Shown piece by piece: positions 33,169 through 46,462 of a stretch of 64,000 bases of DNA. The stretch is from the NCBI RefSeq assembly GCF_000143415.4, contig NW_003314307.1, positions 795,758 through 859,757 of the forward strand, written 5' to 3'. The notes under the pieces are model-generated. The model did not search any database and was not told where the DNA came from. It saw only the letters and a program-made list of their open reading frames with translations. The DNA comes from Selaginella moellendorffii (taxonomy: Eukaryota > Streptophyta > Lycopodiopsida > Selaginellales > Selaginellaceae). The first letter of the stretch is position 1; every line of letters begins with the position of its first letter. Position numbers and translations under genes: made by a program.

Positions 33169-33904
33169 TGCCAGTGTTGGCAGGACACTTTGAGGAGAAT
33201 CCTAGAGTGCCATTGCTGTGCAAACCACGAGTGTGAGCTTCCAGCTGTTTCTTCTCAGTCGGAGGATCGTCCACCACAACTTCGATCTGCCACCCGGGAT
33301 CCTGAAAGATCACATTACTGCGCTGCTTCCGTCGAGATAACATCCATCGCACGAGCAGAAAGCACGCGAGCAGCACCAAGATCACAACAAAAATCCAGAG
33401 AAGGAGCTGGAGCAGTGACCACGGCGTCCTCCGAACCACTGTAACTACTGCTGCGGGTGTTGGTGTGGCCACTGCTGCGTCGTGACCGTCGCGACGATGG
33501 TGGTGGTGGTGGTGGTGGTGGTGGTTGTGGCGTCCTCCATGGTGGTGACCATGGTGATGGTGGTGAACAACCAGAGGAGCTCCATCACCGTGATGATGAT
33601 GGTACACTGCTGCTGCTGGAGCTGGATGGTGGTGGCGAGCATGATCGAGGATAGCAGGCGCTGGAGCTAGATGAGCAGGGTGGCCGTGAGCAGGGTGAAC
33701 GAAAGCAGCTGGCGCTGGGGCTCGATCTTGAAGAACTGGAGCTAAAGCTGGCGCTGGCTTGTGGCCTTGGTGGCCATGGTGGTGTGCTGGATGAGCTGGA
33801 GCTAGAGCTGGAGCTCGTGGGTGTGAAGCTCGGTGATGGCCGCCATGCCAGGGCGCTTGAGCTCGGCGGGCAAGCATTGGGGCGGCGTGAGCGCGAGAGA
33901 CCAT
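33158..33904 (-). CDS. His/Ala/Pro-rich single-pass membrane protein, array copy 2, function unknown
   Basis: 248 residues, the best-kept copy. Residues 1-100 are rich in Ala, Pro and His. Residues 101-137 carry long His runs (coded by a CAC/CAT microsatellite). Residues 162-186 are a strong membrane segment (WSLLQLLLWIFVVILVLLAC) followed by a basic stop-transfer RWMLSRRKQR and a 60-residue tail with WQIEVVVDDPPTEKKQ. No signal peptide is evident. A splice-donor-like CAGGTAAGC lies just upstream of the ATG, so the true 5' exon may be elsewhere. The His-rich part suggests metal binding (inference). No family recognised. Transcription is unknown. Confidence 0.5.
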   Translation of the reverse strand: MVSRAHAAPMLARRAQAPWHGGHHRASHPRAPALAPAHPAHHHGHQGHKPAPALAPVLQDRAPAPAAFVHPAHGHPAHLAPAPAILDHARHHHPAPAAAVYHHHHGDGAPLVVHHHHHGHHHGGRHNHHHHHHHHHRRDGHDAAVATPTPAAVVTVVRRTPWSLLQLLLWIFVVILVLLACFLLVRWMLSRRKQRSNVIFQDPGWQIEVVVDDPPTEKKQLEAHTRGLHSNGTLGFSSKCPANTGSDA

Positions 33905-34454
33905 AGCTTACCTGACGAGAGCTTCGACAATAGAAAAATCCAAGCGAGAAAGATTATAACCTAACCCTTGTCTTAGAAAAAATAAAGAGGTACTTTTGGC
34001 TTTGTGAAAAAAAAAACAGCTGGTGACGCTGTGGATTGTCAGCAAGGGTGCCATCGGGCTTGAGCATGCCAAAGAGCCCAAACTTAGATGTGAACAGCGA
34101 TTTAATCTCACAATCACGAAATGCTCTAGATACAAATGAACAACTTTAATTTGATGGCAACTCCTTTTTAAGCTTAATCTTAATGTAGTGAACAAAACTT
34201 TTTTACTCAGCTTTTTAAACTTTTGGAAATTTGGCACTCATTGAATGTGAGTTATGGAGCTTATGGAGACACAAACCATCAGCATGCACAAACTACTTCC
34301 TTTTGCAAAAAAGTGGGAAAAAGGAACACAAGATAAATATCTATCCATTGCTGTTTTGATATTCTCACGGTGTAACATAGCTCCATATTGATATTAATCC
34401 ACAGCTCGTCCAGAGTAAAATTGGTCAAAACGCCTGGAACGATCCAACAATTGA

Positions 34455-34487
34455 ACATATTTGGAGATGCTGGTATCGATCCCAAAA
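34455..34487 (-). pseudogene. 3' fragment of tRNA-Ala-like sequence, array copy 2
   Basis: Only the acceptor 3' strand and T-arm remain (TGGAGATGCTGGTATCGATCCC on the plus strand). The sequence then diverges into alpha-type spacer. Confidence 0.55.
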
Positions 34488-37400
34488 ATCTAAAGCTTTT
34501 CTTTTCACCATTCTAGTACTTATCGATGAGGTTTTGAAGGACCAGCAAGCTTTTATAGCCAAGCAGCTACATGGAAATGGTACGTACATACTCAAGGTCA
34601 TGAAATTTCATTTTGGCAACATCCTATGAAGTGCTCCAGGTTTAAGGCTAAGGGATTTGTGGAGCATACCCTCAAAAGAGATGTGTGGAATCCATAGGAT
34701 GGGCTGCTTGATGTGTACGAGAGGAACTCCTTGCAAAGCTATTCCAGATCATACCAATTTGATTGATATTGCGTTGGTACAATTGCTTTAATCATCCTCT
34801 TGAATAACATTGCAAAGAAAAACACTATCCTTGTTCCTCCTCCTCCTGGTGAATATTATGTATTATTATTATAATTATTAGTAACACAAATATTATTTGG
34901 TATTTTGGTTTGCTAGTAAACATATTTAGCTACATAATTGTATAGCTAAAAGTCTTTTAAAATGAGTAACTTTTCTTTCTTACAAAATTTCAAAATTGGA
35001 AATGTCACCTTCACATTCTTTCAAAGTTTAAGCACATTTGCTTTTGGTGTCTCATAGCCCCTAAACAAAAAAGTAGAGACATTGGGCACACTTGATCAAT
35101 TCAAAGAAACTAATCATTAAAAGTTTACTAGGTGATGTACAATTTGCTAATAGAGAGAGCCAGGTCAACAAAAATAGTCATTAAGAATAAAATTTTAAAA
35201 TATTCTGGTACACTAAAGAATATTTTCTTATGGCAATATTTTTATATTTTAAAAAAACTAGTAATTTAAATAATATTTAAATATGAGTGGAAATATTTCC
35301 TAATTAATAGAGGTATTGCCTTGTAAGCTAATTTACAGAAGAAAGTATTATTTTAAGATTTAATAATTTATTATTATTAAATATCTAATTATTACTGTAA
35401 AATACATATAAGTTTAACTTTAAGAAATGCCCTTATATGTAACTTATAAATAATATTTTATAATAAATACTTTAAATTCAAATATAATACTAATATCTAA
35501 TTCTTTCTCAATATTATGAACTCCTCATATTAACATTTTAACATTTGAGTCCATCCCAAAAATCATTAAATATATAAAATACAAATGTTTGTAAGGGATT
35601 AAAGACCTACCAAAAGTATAACATTGCAGGAAGCATATGCAAGTGCAACTTGGGAATTAATTTGTTGTGATATTGTAAATCTTTGTATTTACAATATCAA
35701 TTCCATAATTGAGAATTATATACTTGTAATGATAGTATTGTTATTTAATGTTGATATTTTTAACTTCCACCTTCAACTGTAATGCTTTTGAATATGTTGC
35801 CTTGCTTCTTTTGATTATGTATTTGTAATTTTCACACATTCATTCTTTCTTGTTTTTAGAATTTCTTGAGAAAGGTGCTAAAGTTGAGTTTGTGGTTGTG
35901 GTTGTAAAGTGTTCTTTTCAAATTTAAAGTTTTCTTCAACTAAAGCCCATAATTAATACTACATAAACTATGTGAGCAGAACTTCTATAGGACATAACAA
36001 CATGAATAATCACAATATTGTGGAGGATTGCTATATTGTTGTTATCTACAAAAACAATCAAATGGAGTGTGTAAAGTTCATATCATAATTTGCTTACTAT
36101 ATAATATTCCTCCAATCCAAGTAAAACATTTGATTGTAGAACTTACTTTAAGTCGATATCTAACTCACTAATTTCTATGAATCTTTCCTAATTTGACTTG
36201 GAAGCACCTAGGCTCTTCATTGCTCAAAAACATTGGTCCTCTTTGTTCTATAGTTATATACATATACTTGAGATAGTGCAAATGTGTTTGTTGTATGGGC
36301 TTACTTACTCATTCCTTTCTTTTGATAGTTTCAAGGTTCTCAATTGGTTTTATTGCAAATTAAATTCTAAAATCATATAAAGTTTATCTCATCACTTTTA
36401 TTACTTTGTGACCAAGAGATTGTGTCAATGTTGTAGTAAATAAACATTCCACCAAACCCTCAAAATTACGTTGATTTTTTTTATAACTTAGCCTTTTATA
36501 TAAAAGTGTATAAAGGCTTATTGTAGCATAGAGATGACCAAGTTATTCTAGTATGTTTCATTTGAAAATATGCATTTAGAGCAATTTTTTTTTGATAGCC
36601 ATATCATATGGTAAATTTCAATAAGATTTATTATTAACATTTCGTAACAGGTATTTCAAAACTCATTGAATAAAGAAAGAGAATTAAGAAAGAGATCAAT
36701 ATAAGTACTTCCTTGTTTGAGAAATAACTAAAGTCCTTAAATGTGGAAAACAAATAAACCACTATGTCAGCGAAGTCTGTAGTTGTAAAATTGCATTTTT
36801 TATAAACATTACCTCCAACCCACTATAAACATATAAACTTGTAATACTTATTTGCATCTTGTAAAGTGTTTATACCTTTTAATTTCTAGCAAAACCACTT
36901 GTGGTTATTATGGTGTTCAACGTAAATACATTAATCTATGCATTCATATAAACTTTATTCCTAATGGAAAAGGCAACTCTTTCTCATTTAAGTAAAACTT
37001 TGTTTATACCACCATTATAGATAATTATAATAATTTGTTTATGCTTTATTACTCATGAAACCATAAAACATTTCCATATATTTGCTAATATAAGGAGCTA
37101 GTAAATAGTGAGCCAAGGGAGTTGACAAAAATATTCTAATACACTAAAGAATATTTTATTAAGGTTTTAGCTGCAAACAGTTTTATTAATCAGATATTTT
37201 AAATAAACTTAGTAATGAAAATAATATTTACATCTGTTTAACTTACCACCATCTAATCTTTGTGGCAGAGGTTTTGGGTTATATGTTAATTTAATATTCA
37301 ATAATTAGTATTTATACTAACTGTAAGTTATTTATTACAATACCAATATCTATTTTTTTCACCTTATGTTCAAACATTATGATGAATCCAAGTTGAACAT

Positions 37401-38140
37401 TTAGATCCATAATATGCAAAGGATGAAAGACTTTCAAAGTTTAATGTTAAAAAAAGTATATGCAATTGCAACTTGGGAATTAGTTGATTGTGATGTTGTG
37501 AAAATTCCCATTTACAATATCACTTTCTTAACTGAAATCTATATACTTGTGATTATGGTATTGTTGATTGATGTTCGTATTTAACTTTTTAACTATATTG
37601 CCTTTGAGAATATTGTCTTTGCTTTCTTTGACCAAGTATTTGTAATGTTCATATGTTTGTTATTTCTCTTCTATTAATACAAAATCAGAAAAGATTTAAA
37701 TAACTTGAATTGTAATTATGAAGTTTGTATATTTGTACAAGGCATTGTTGAAAGAAGAATATATCATCTAATCTACAACAAAATGTTGTAAGTTTAAGTG
37801 AACAAACACCATAGATCTATAATTGGTTTGCTTAAGCGAACTTGAAGTGGTATTGAATAAACTTTAAATATGCTTGGATATTCTAGGATATTCTATAATT
37901 TGTGAACATGTTTATAATTTATAAAATTCGGAAAAAACTTTCTAGTATATTCTTTTCTATTCCACTATTTGCATCTATCAATTATTGGTGATGATTGACT
38001 ATCATTTAGTATAGTTTATTAGATTACTAATCTTGGTTTATAAATTATAAATATGTTTATCATTATTTTTCAATTAAATTATTACTACTATCAAGTAAAC
38101 CAAGCAAATTATTTACAAGATAAGTATTTTCTCAAATAGT
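34488..38140. repeat. Array AT-rich spacer, beta type
   Basis: 34860-35280 resembles 22745-23310. 35915-38140 parallels 50521-52980 closely (blocks AAAACAATCAAATGGAGTGTGT and GAAGCACCTAGGCTCTTCATTGC). A 60-codon ORF common to both (36198, 50870) simply reflects the duplication. No gene recognised. Confidence 0.75.
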
Positions 38141-38664
38141 TTTATCTCTTCACCATAAGATCCTTTTGCTTGTTTTCAGGTACCATATTGGTTTGGATTT
38201 CATTGACGGCTCCATCAACCTTGCATCACACTCTTTCCTCACAAAGCTTACCAACAAGCTCCTGAGAAAAGCTTTTCTCTCATTTTGATTAAGCTCTTCA
38301 AATCCATGAGATTAGAGCATATGCCTTCAGTGATACGATGGAGTTCCCTCATTCTGACACAACACTCCTAGTTCTCAGGCAACTCCTAAACACCTAAATA
38401 AAAAGTAACTTTCATGAGTAACACCTCCTAATACCCTCTCCACAATAAAATTGTATGTCCATTCCCATCCATGTCATTGATGAAAAAGTCAAAGAAGAAG
38501 ATACTTACCATGTGTAAGGAGATAAGCTCCAAAGTCTCCATAGCTTTTCATTGCTAAGCTTCAATTTCCTCAAAACAGCTTGGAGATAAAGATTTTAAAC
38601 TAGTTTGACAGAATTGTGTAAATGAAGTACCTTGTGAAAGCTATAAGACGAAACAAAAAAGCTA

Positions 38665-39265
38665 TCAACTAATGAAAACAGTATAGTCCCTATGACCATC
38701 ATGCTTCGTAGGGCACTCTCCAGTTACTCCAAATGAGTAGTGCAAGAAGTGTGTCATCGTGACACTGATGCCAGAGTACTTCTGAACTTGAGGTAGAAAA
38801 CTTCTCGAGCATGTCTCCACTCTGAGCGAGCACGTGAGTAGTGGATTCCGTCCAGATTTCTCTCCCGGATCTGCGAGTGGAGCCTCTTCTCTGCTAAGTC
38901 GCCACGTGCCTTGAGCGCCACCATGAAAAGTCTGAGCGTTTGGCTGCTGGTTTGCTCGTAGCACTAAAGAGCAAAGGTTGTTCTCAGCATATCCCAGGAA
39001 AGGATGTCTCGCTGCTCCATGCAAAGTCTCAGCGTTTGGAGGCAGGCCAGCTTCTCGTTGCATCTGATAGAAGACTTGCATGTTCGTGTTCCAGGCAACC
39101 AACGTCATGTTTCTTTGTCCTCCTGAACACTTCTGATGGTTCCACAGTCCACGAGGCTGCTTGCAACGAATGCATACGGCTTTGTATTCACAATTTGCGA
39201 GGTAGACCAACCTATCCTGTTCTTCGTCCCATCCTGTTGAACAACCTGTGTTGCAAGCCGCAGTG
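38665..39265 (-). pseudogene. PPR-like decayed segment, array copy 3 (beta)
   Basis: Same phrases as copies 1 and 2 (GLPPNAETLHGAARHPFLGY, LVLRANQQPNAQTFHGGAQG in the ORF at 38665-39210). Frameshifted. Confidence 0.65.
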
Positions 39266-39841
39266 TAAAGATCACATTACTGCGCTGCTTCCTTTGAGAT
39301 AACATCCATCGCACGAGGAAAAAGCACGTGAGCAGCACCAAGATCGCAACCAAAACCAAGAGAAGAAGCTGGAGCAGCGACCACGGCGTCCTCCGAACCA
39401 CTGTAACTACTGCTGCAGGTGTTGGTGTGGCCACTGCTGCGTCGTGACCGTCGCAACGATGGTGGTGGTGGGTGGTGGTGATTGTGGCGTCCTCCATGGT
39501 GGTGAACAACCAGAGGAGCTCCATCACCGTGATGATGATGGTACACTGCTGCTGCTGGAGCTGGATGGTGGTGGCAAGCATGATCAAGGATAGCAGGCGC
39601 TGGAGCTAGATGAGGAGGGTTGCCACGAGCAGGTGAACGAAAGCAGCTGGCGCTGGGGCTCGAACTGGAGTGTCACCTTGAAAGCTGGTGCTGGCTCGTG
39701 GCCTTGGTGTCCATGGTGGTGTGCTGGATGTGCTGGAGCTAGAGCTGGAGCTCGCGAGTGTGAAGCTCGGTGATGGCTGCCATGCCAGGGTGCTTGAGCT
39801 CGGTGGGCAAGTGTTGGGGCAGCGTGAGCGCGAGAGACCAT
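39266..39841 (-). pseudogene. His-rich membrane-protein ORF, array copy 3, 3' deleted
   Basis: The N-terminus is MVSRAHAAPTLAHRAQAPWH with a frame change. The membrane segment is kept (LLVLVAILVLLTCFFLVRWM). After RSNVIF the sequence jumps at 39266 to PPR-like array sequence, losing the tail and the CMRC region. The join leaves a 160-codon chimeric frame (39105-39587). Confidence 0.7.
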
Positions 39842-40208
39842 AACTTACCTCTTCGACAGGAGAAAAAATCCAAGCGAGAAAGAGGTAGTGAAAAAAAAAT
39901 TATGAGTAGAGTCGAGAGCTCGTGACGCTGTGGATTGTTGGACTTATACTGAGCGCCCAAACCTAGATGTGAACAAATGTTTTTACTCGCTTTTTCAAAT
40001 CTCTGGAAACTTAGCACTCATTGAATGCGAGTCATGGAGCTCATAGAGACACAAGCCATCAGCATGCACAAAGTACAAAAAAAGTGGGAAGAAGAAACAC
40101 AAGATAAATGTTTATCCATTGCTGTTTTTAGGTCTCACAGTGCAACATCCATCCAACACTAGTAAAATCGCTCAAAACGCCTGGAACGATCCAATAATCG
40201 AACATATT

Positions 40209-40281
40209 TGGAGATGCTGGGTATCGATCCCAGTGCCTCTCGTGTGCTAAGAGAACGCTCTACCAGCTGAGTTACATCCCC
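40209..40281 (-). pseudogene. tRNA-Ala(AGC)-like pseudogene, array copy 3
   Basis: 73 nt. The acceptor stem and T-arm (CTGGG/CCCAG) are intact. The D-stem reads ACTC instead of GCTC and two anticodon-stem pairs are lost. Confidence 0.6.
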
Positions 40282-43200
40282 TTAGCAAAGAAAGCACCAT
40301 TCTAATACTCATCCTTGGAGATTCTGGCATTTTTTGTTGCATTTCAAGAGCCTTTTGAGTGATGACCTTTGGAAAGACCACCATCTCCAGCAGGTTTCTA
40401 TAGGAAAGCATCTGCATCTGCAGGCAACCATGAAGAATGTTACTAATGCTTATAATAATAGTAATAGTATTCACAAGAGGAGGACAAAAAGAGAGTGTTA
40501 TTCAAGAGGATGAGTAAAGCAATTGGTAGAACCAACACAATATAAATCAATTATATGATCTTCAATAGCAATCAAATTGTATAAACACTAATATTATTTG
40601 GTATTTTGGTTTGCTAGTAAACATATTTAGCTACATAATTGTATAGCTAAAAGTCTTTTAAATGAGTAACTTTTTTTTCTTACAAAATTTCAAAATTGGA
40701 AACATCACCTTTACATTCTTTCAAAGCTTAAATGCATTTTCTTTTGGTCTCTCATAGCCTCTGAACAAAAAAATAGAGATATTGGGCACGCTTGATTAAT
40801 TCAAAGAAACTAATTACTAAAAGATTACTAGGTGACGAAACTTGTAAGTTGTAACAAGGAAATCAAGGAGTCATTTTAAAAATATTTTCGTAAACTAAAG
40901 AATATTTTCTAAAATTTTTACTGGCAAACAGATATTTTAAACAAAATAGTAATTTAAATAATAACTAGATCTGACATTTTAGAGGTTTTTATTTGTGACC
41001 TAATTTGAATAATAAATTCACAATATTTAGTATTTCTAAATATAAATTATTACTATAAAATTCCAATTTATATGTTAAAATTTATTTATAAATATATCAA
41101 ATTCAAATAAAATTCTAATAACTAGTTCTTCTCCAATATCTTTGATTCCTTTGACCATGCATTTGTAATGTTAAGGAACATTAATTTCTGTAGAAAAGTG
41201 AGATTGTTATTATAGTTGTAAAGTGTTCATTTCAAATTTAAACCCTATTTCAACTAAAGCATAAAACTCCAAATTCATCATTTTCACCCAAATAACTAAA
41301 TATATGGTATATCTTCTGGTTTTTGGATAATTGACATTGCACAGACCATGTGTAGAACCTTCATAGGACATAACCATATGAATTGATCACATTGTTCTGG
41401 AGGATTCCCATGTTGTTTTCATCAACAAAAACAATCAGTTAGAGTGTGTAAAGTTCATATAATAATTTTCTTACCACATAATATTTCTCCAATCCAAACA
41501 AAATATTTGGCTGTAGAACCTACTCTAGGTTGACATTAACCTCACTAAATCTCATGAATACTTTGTTCTTTGACTTGGCTTTTAATTGCTCAAAAGCATT
41601 GGTCCTTTGTGTTCTATAGTTACATACTCATGCTTGGGATGTGCAAGTTTTTGGATTGCATGGGCTCACTTACTCATTGTTTTCTTCTAATAGTTTTAAG
41701 GTTTTCAATTGGTTTTAATGCAAATTAAATTCCAACAGCATTTAAAGTTGATCCCATCACTTTGTGAGGTTGTGAATAAGAGGTTGTGTCAATGTTGTAG
41801 TAAATAAACATTCCACCAAATCCTTAAAATTATATGTATTTTATTATAACTTAGCCTTTTATATAAGAGTGCATAAAAGTCTATTGTAAGATAGAGATGA
41901 CCAAATCATTCTAGAAAGTTTTATATTAAAATATGCATTTAGAGAAACTTTTTTTTGATAGTGGGTAGCAAGTATTTTAAAACTCATTTAATAAAAAAAG
42001 AGAATTAATAAAGAAATCAATGCTAGTAGTTCTTTATCTGAGAAATAATTAAAGCTTTTAAATGTAGAAAATGACTAAACCACCATACTAGCTAAGGTTT
42101 TAGTTCTAAACTTGTATTCCATGTAAACATTATGTTCAACTTACTAAAATATATGAACTTGAATTACTTGTTTAAATCCTTTAAAGTGTTTGTACATTTT
42201 AAACTCTAGCATAACCAGTTGTGCTTATCATGGTATTCAACTTAAATGCATTTTCTATGTGTTCATGTAACTTTACTCTTAATGAAGAAGGCAACTCCTC
42301 TTTCAGATGATTAAACTTTATTTATGTGACCATTACACATAATTCTAATACCTCAATGTTTTTGTGCTTTATTACTCATGAAACTATAAAGCATTTGTGG
42401 TGTTGAAAATTTTATTTCAACTTGGTTTGTGTTGTTCAAAATAGAACTTAAAATGACATTTCTCTTAAACAACTATCACCATCAAGGATTATGCTCTATA
42501 TAAAAGGATTTTTGAATAAAGAGAAATTAAATAAAGGAGTTCACAAAAATATTTTTATACACTAAAAAATATTCTATTAATGTTTTAGCTGTAATATATT
42601 TATTAAACAACTATTTTAAAAAATAGTAATTTAAGTATCTAATATTTATGGGCAATATTTGCTATTTGATCACCTAATTTAGAGAAGAAATTATTATTTT
42701 TAATATTTAATATTTATTACTTATACTAATTATTAAAATTATACATCTATATTATGTTTTCATTACCTTTTTAGTGTAATTACAAGAAATGCCCTATATT
42801 TTTTTCAATGTAATTTATAGATAAAATTTATTTTAATTTTAAATACAATATCAATATCTATTTTTTTCACCTCATATTCAGATGTTATAATGAATCCAAA
42901 GTTTAACAATTGGATCCATCCTATGTAAAGGATAAAATACTCTAGAATTTTAACATTTAAAGAATTATATGTAATTGCAACTTTGTTGTAAAGCTGTCTA
43001 TTTACAGTGTCACGTCCATAACTGAGAATCATATACTCATGATGATGGTATTGTTGCTTGATGTTGATCTTTTACTTTTAACTATAATGCCTTTGAGTAT
43101 GTTGTTTTTGCTTCCTTTGACCAAATATTTGTAATCTTCACATATTTGTTATTTCTCGTCTACTAATATGAAATCAAGAAAGATTTTAAAACTTGAATTG

Positions 43201-43410
43201 TAATTATAAAGTTTGTATATATGTACTGGGCATGGTTGAAGAAGAATATAACATCTAATCTACAATAAAATCTTGGAGAAAATTAAGTCCCATATATACT
43301 AATTAAAAAAATTCTATATACTAAAAATACATTTGTGAATAGGCTTGTTTAGATTTAAAGTGACCAAACACTATAAATCTATAATTGGTTTGCTTAATCA
43401 AACCTAGCTA
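40282..43410. repeat. Array spacer, alpha type, with the Gypsy A/B empty site
   Basis: 40282-40968 matches the spacer left of copies A and B, and 40974-43410 the spacer right of them. The empty target ACTAGATCTGACATTTTAGAGG lies at 40964-40985. The Helitron interrupts it at 43411. Confidence 0.75.
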
Positions 43411-43719
43411 TCTATAATAATAAGAACGAAGGGCCTAGACCCCCGCAGCTGTCCAATCACGGGCTCGGAAGCCATGGTTCTCAAGAAGGGGAGGCCACCC
43501 CAAGCCCAGGCCAAGGCCAGTGGCCATGGTTAACGGGAATATTGGCTCAATGTTGTGGCAGCCAATGGGCGGGATGCACATGTGGCCGTGAAAGGAAGAG
43601 GGCGTGGTGACAACTATTATGCCATGCACTCCTAGGGCTCCATGGCTACTCTGCTCAGACAAGGTTGTGTGGGCATTCCCATGAGAGTCTGTGTGTCTGT
43701 AAGCTCCTAGAGGAGGTAA

Positions 43720-44056
43720 TAGGGGTGAGAAGAATGGTAGTTGGGCACACAATCTAGGTTCCTCTCGGGATCAACTCAAGACTGTGAGAGGCAAATTGGC
43801 TCATCTCCAACTCAACAAAGCTTTGATCCCTGTTCACCACTGCCTCAAGAGCTCTATAGCTTTGGCCTACAAGAAAGCAATTATCAAGGACACTCCCTCT
43901 TCATCCCCAGATTCTCTTGAGAAATCCCTTGCTGCTGGGCCTAGTGAGGCATTGTTGTTTCAGCACATGCTTGGGATCAACTCCGTTTGTAGGAACCAGG
44001 TGTTTCGAGTTGATGTAGGGCTGTCGAGTTACTGTGCCAGCCAACACTACTCCTGA
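43720..44056 (+). other. Open stretch in the Helitron 5' part, possibly a captured host-gene piece
   Basis: Open from about 43701 (after a TAA): WAHNLGSSRDQLKTVRGKLA, then HLQLNKALIPVHHCLKSS and PSSSPDSLEKSLAAG, stop at 44054-44056. I do not recognise the family. The beginning recurs at 48876 (WAHNPDSFRDQL). GC content is higher than in the Rep/helicase part. Confidence 0.45.
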
Positions 44057-44989
44057 AGTTTTGGAAATCTGACATGGCACTAATGTCTAGGTTCTCTCAA
44101 AAGAGAAGGAGAAGGAGAAGGTGCCACCACAGGCATCACCTGGTTTAGCTTCGTTTTTAGATCAAGGTAAGTTGTAAGTTTGGATATCTTTCTATTTTAT
44201 GATGAGATTTTTTTTCTGTCCGATACTGCTTCGGTCAAATCTAAAATTTAGTTCCAGTTTCCGAGATTCCGAGGGCTGGTTTCAACAATGCGTGCTTATG
44301 GGCTTTCTCAGGTGTCTGGGATGCTATGCTAGGTAACCTGATGCTAGCGTAGGAGCAACACTTGGGGCTGCAGCTCAAAATTGCAAAGCTGTGGATTATG
44401 AGGCAGAGATTGGTAAACACAACATTGGAGTTATTACGTTGTTCTTGAGTGTGTTTCGCAAAAGTCTAATATTTCCCTTTCAGATCATTACATAGTTGTG
44501 AATTTTATATATTTCCAACTGTAGTCTGCATTTCTATTCTGCATAAACTTCTATACAAACTCAATTAAAAATATATATATAAAAGCTTCAAATCTATAAT
44601 CAAACTGACGGAAAATGCCTCACCCTTGCCATCTTTTAAAGATTTAGATGCCTCTAAAACTATGATTGATCATGATACACATACTATAGCTGTTCAAAAT
44701 AATCATGATAATGATTCTATACACCATAATATTAAAATTGGAGGTAATATAACTTGGTTATTCTGGCAACACATTGAAGAGTTTTCATCTTTAAAATGCA
44801 ATGCATTACAAAAAATACAAACAAATGATAAACTACCGATATTAAAATTTATAATGTTAAAGTCATTATAAATGCTATGGCTTGCTAGTGTGGTATTCAT
44901 GGGTGGGAGTGGTGGATTTAATATTGCTTATAATCATTATTATGATCACCTTTACCATTTGATATTAGACACTACAATAATGCTCTTGC

Positions 44990-45700
44990 TTTTGCATCTA
45001 TGTCTTCTAATATTGATATTGTAAAAGCTCATGGTCCTTATTACTTTAAAATCCATGGTCAAATATATCATAATATTGTATCAACACATCCTTCTGAAGG
45101 TTAATATAAAACTTATGGACAACTTTATATGCTTGATACTCTAGAAGCTATATATATAAGAAAGCAAAACCCTTTTAATTCAAGATGTAAGACAAACTTA
45201 TTTAAACATCTTGATGCTCTCCTTCATCATGCTCAAGCTTTCAAAATGATGTATGAAATGGAACAAGAAGAAATTTGTTTTGCTACATTTTCAAGTTATC
45301 TTATATATGGTGTTTACATGTTATTAAAAACTGAAGGAACTGATCCATGATGATATAATGCTCCATGGACAAATGATGTTGTTGTTGTGTTTGTTAGTGA
45401 TGATGGAGAACTACCACATAGTCGTGAAATTTGTATATATCCAATTGTAAGCAATTCTATATGTATCTCAACTCTTGATTATAATTGTGATCCTGTGGTT
45501 TACCCATTAATATTTCATTTTGGTGACAAAGGTTAGCACAAAAATATTTTTAATTCCGGATGTCGAATTAGATTACTCCAATATTATGCATACTATTTAT
45601 CTATAAGAGACACAATACACTTTTATTTTGATCAAATTTTACATGCAGGAAAACTCACACAATAATATATAGTTGATGCTTATGTAAAAGTTGAAAGCAA
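44990..45700 (+). pseudogene. Helitron N-terminal (Helitron_like_N) domain remnant
   Basis: Reads AHGPYYFKIHGQIYHNI, THPSEG, YGQLYMLDTLEAIYIRKQNP, a FKMMYEMEQEE piece, then DGELPHSREICIYPI and DPVVYPLIFHFGDKG. These follow the family order (GPYxFRIxGQIYH; PxEGxxPxFAQLYIYD; REIxV; MPLxYPLLFPxGxxG). Three or more stops interrupt it. Confidence 0.75.
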
Positions 45701-45704
45701 TAAT

Positions 45705-46462
45705 TTGAATTACTATTGCACTCATCAGATAAAATTGCAAGTTGAAATGTATACTGGTCTTATGGATTATAATGCAAACTGTGCTACTAATGAAAATATA
45801 AATCCAGAAAAGATTTTTATTTTACCTTCAAGTTTTGGGGGTGGCCCTAAAGCAATGCAACAAAATTATCAAAATGCAATGGCTATAGTTATTCATTTTT
45901 TAAAACCAGATCTTTTCATTACTTTTACATGCAATTCCAAATGGCCACAAATTTCTAAATACTTACATCCAAATGAAGGCCTTGAAGATCATCCACGCTT
46001 GGTTTCTAGAGTATTTCATATCAAGCTTAAAGAATTTTGAATGATATTACTAAAAAATATATTTTTGGAAATTGTATTCCTTTTATATATGTAATTGAAT
46101 TTCAAAGGAGAGGCCTTCCACATTGTCACTTTCTAGGGATTTTATCTCATGAAAACAAAATTAAAGACTGTGGTGCTATTAATCAATACATAATGGCACA
46201 ATTGCTTAATCCTCAAGATGAACTTAAAATTTCTAAAATAACTACCTTTAATATGATACATGGTCCATGCAAGCCTCTTTACCCTAATACTCCTTGCATG
46301 GAAAATGGCATTTTCTCAAAAGGTTATCCAAAAAAATTTAATTATGAAACTACTTTTAGTGTTGATAGAAATCTAGATTATTATAGACCTGATAATGGCA
46401 ACATAATTCTAAAAATTGGGTGCTATATTAATAATTATTGGGTAGTGCGCTATAATAAATAA
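45705..46462 (+). pseudogene. Helitron Rep (HUH) endonuclease domain remnant
   Basis: The first frame (45705-46040) has ILPSSFGGGPKAMQQNYQNA and FLKPDLFITFTCNSKWPQIS. The second (46037-46462) has EFQRRGLPHCHFLGIL, the HUH motif at 46121-46129 with both His kept. A frame change at about 46037 separates them. In Helitrons this domain nicks and joins DNA strands during rolling-circle transposition through downstream Tyr residues. The region where those would lie (after 46462) is broken by stops. Confidence 0.8.

Noticed and set aside
33457-33670. Gly-rich and Val-rich plus-strand ORFs opposite the His-rich gene
   Set aside because: Shadow frames of the CAC/CAT microsatellite. The minus frame alone continues into a membrane segment and tail.
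36198-36380. 60-codon ORF conserved at 36198 and 50870
   Set aside because: Both lie in copies of the same beta spacer, so conservation reflects duplication. No motif, and upstream and downstream are non-coding.
44626-44871. 81-codon ORF at the start of the Helitron AT-rich part as an own gene
   Set aside because: Its composition and position fit the decayed Helitron N-terminal region. No separate start signal or motif is seen.
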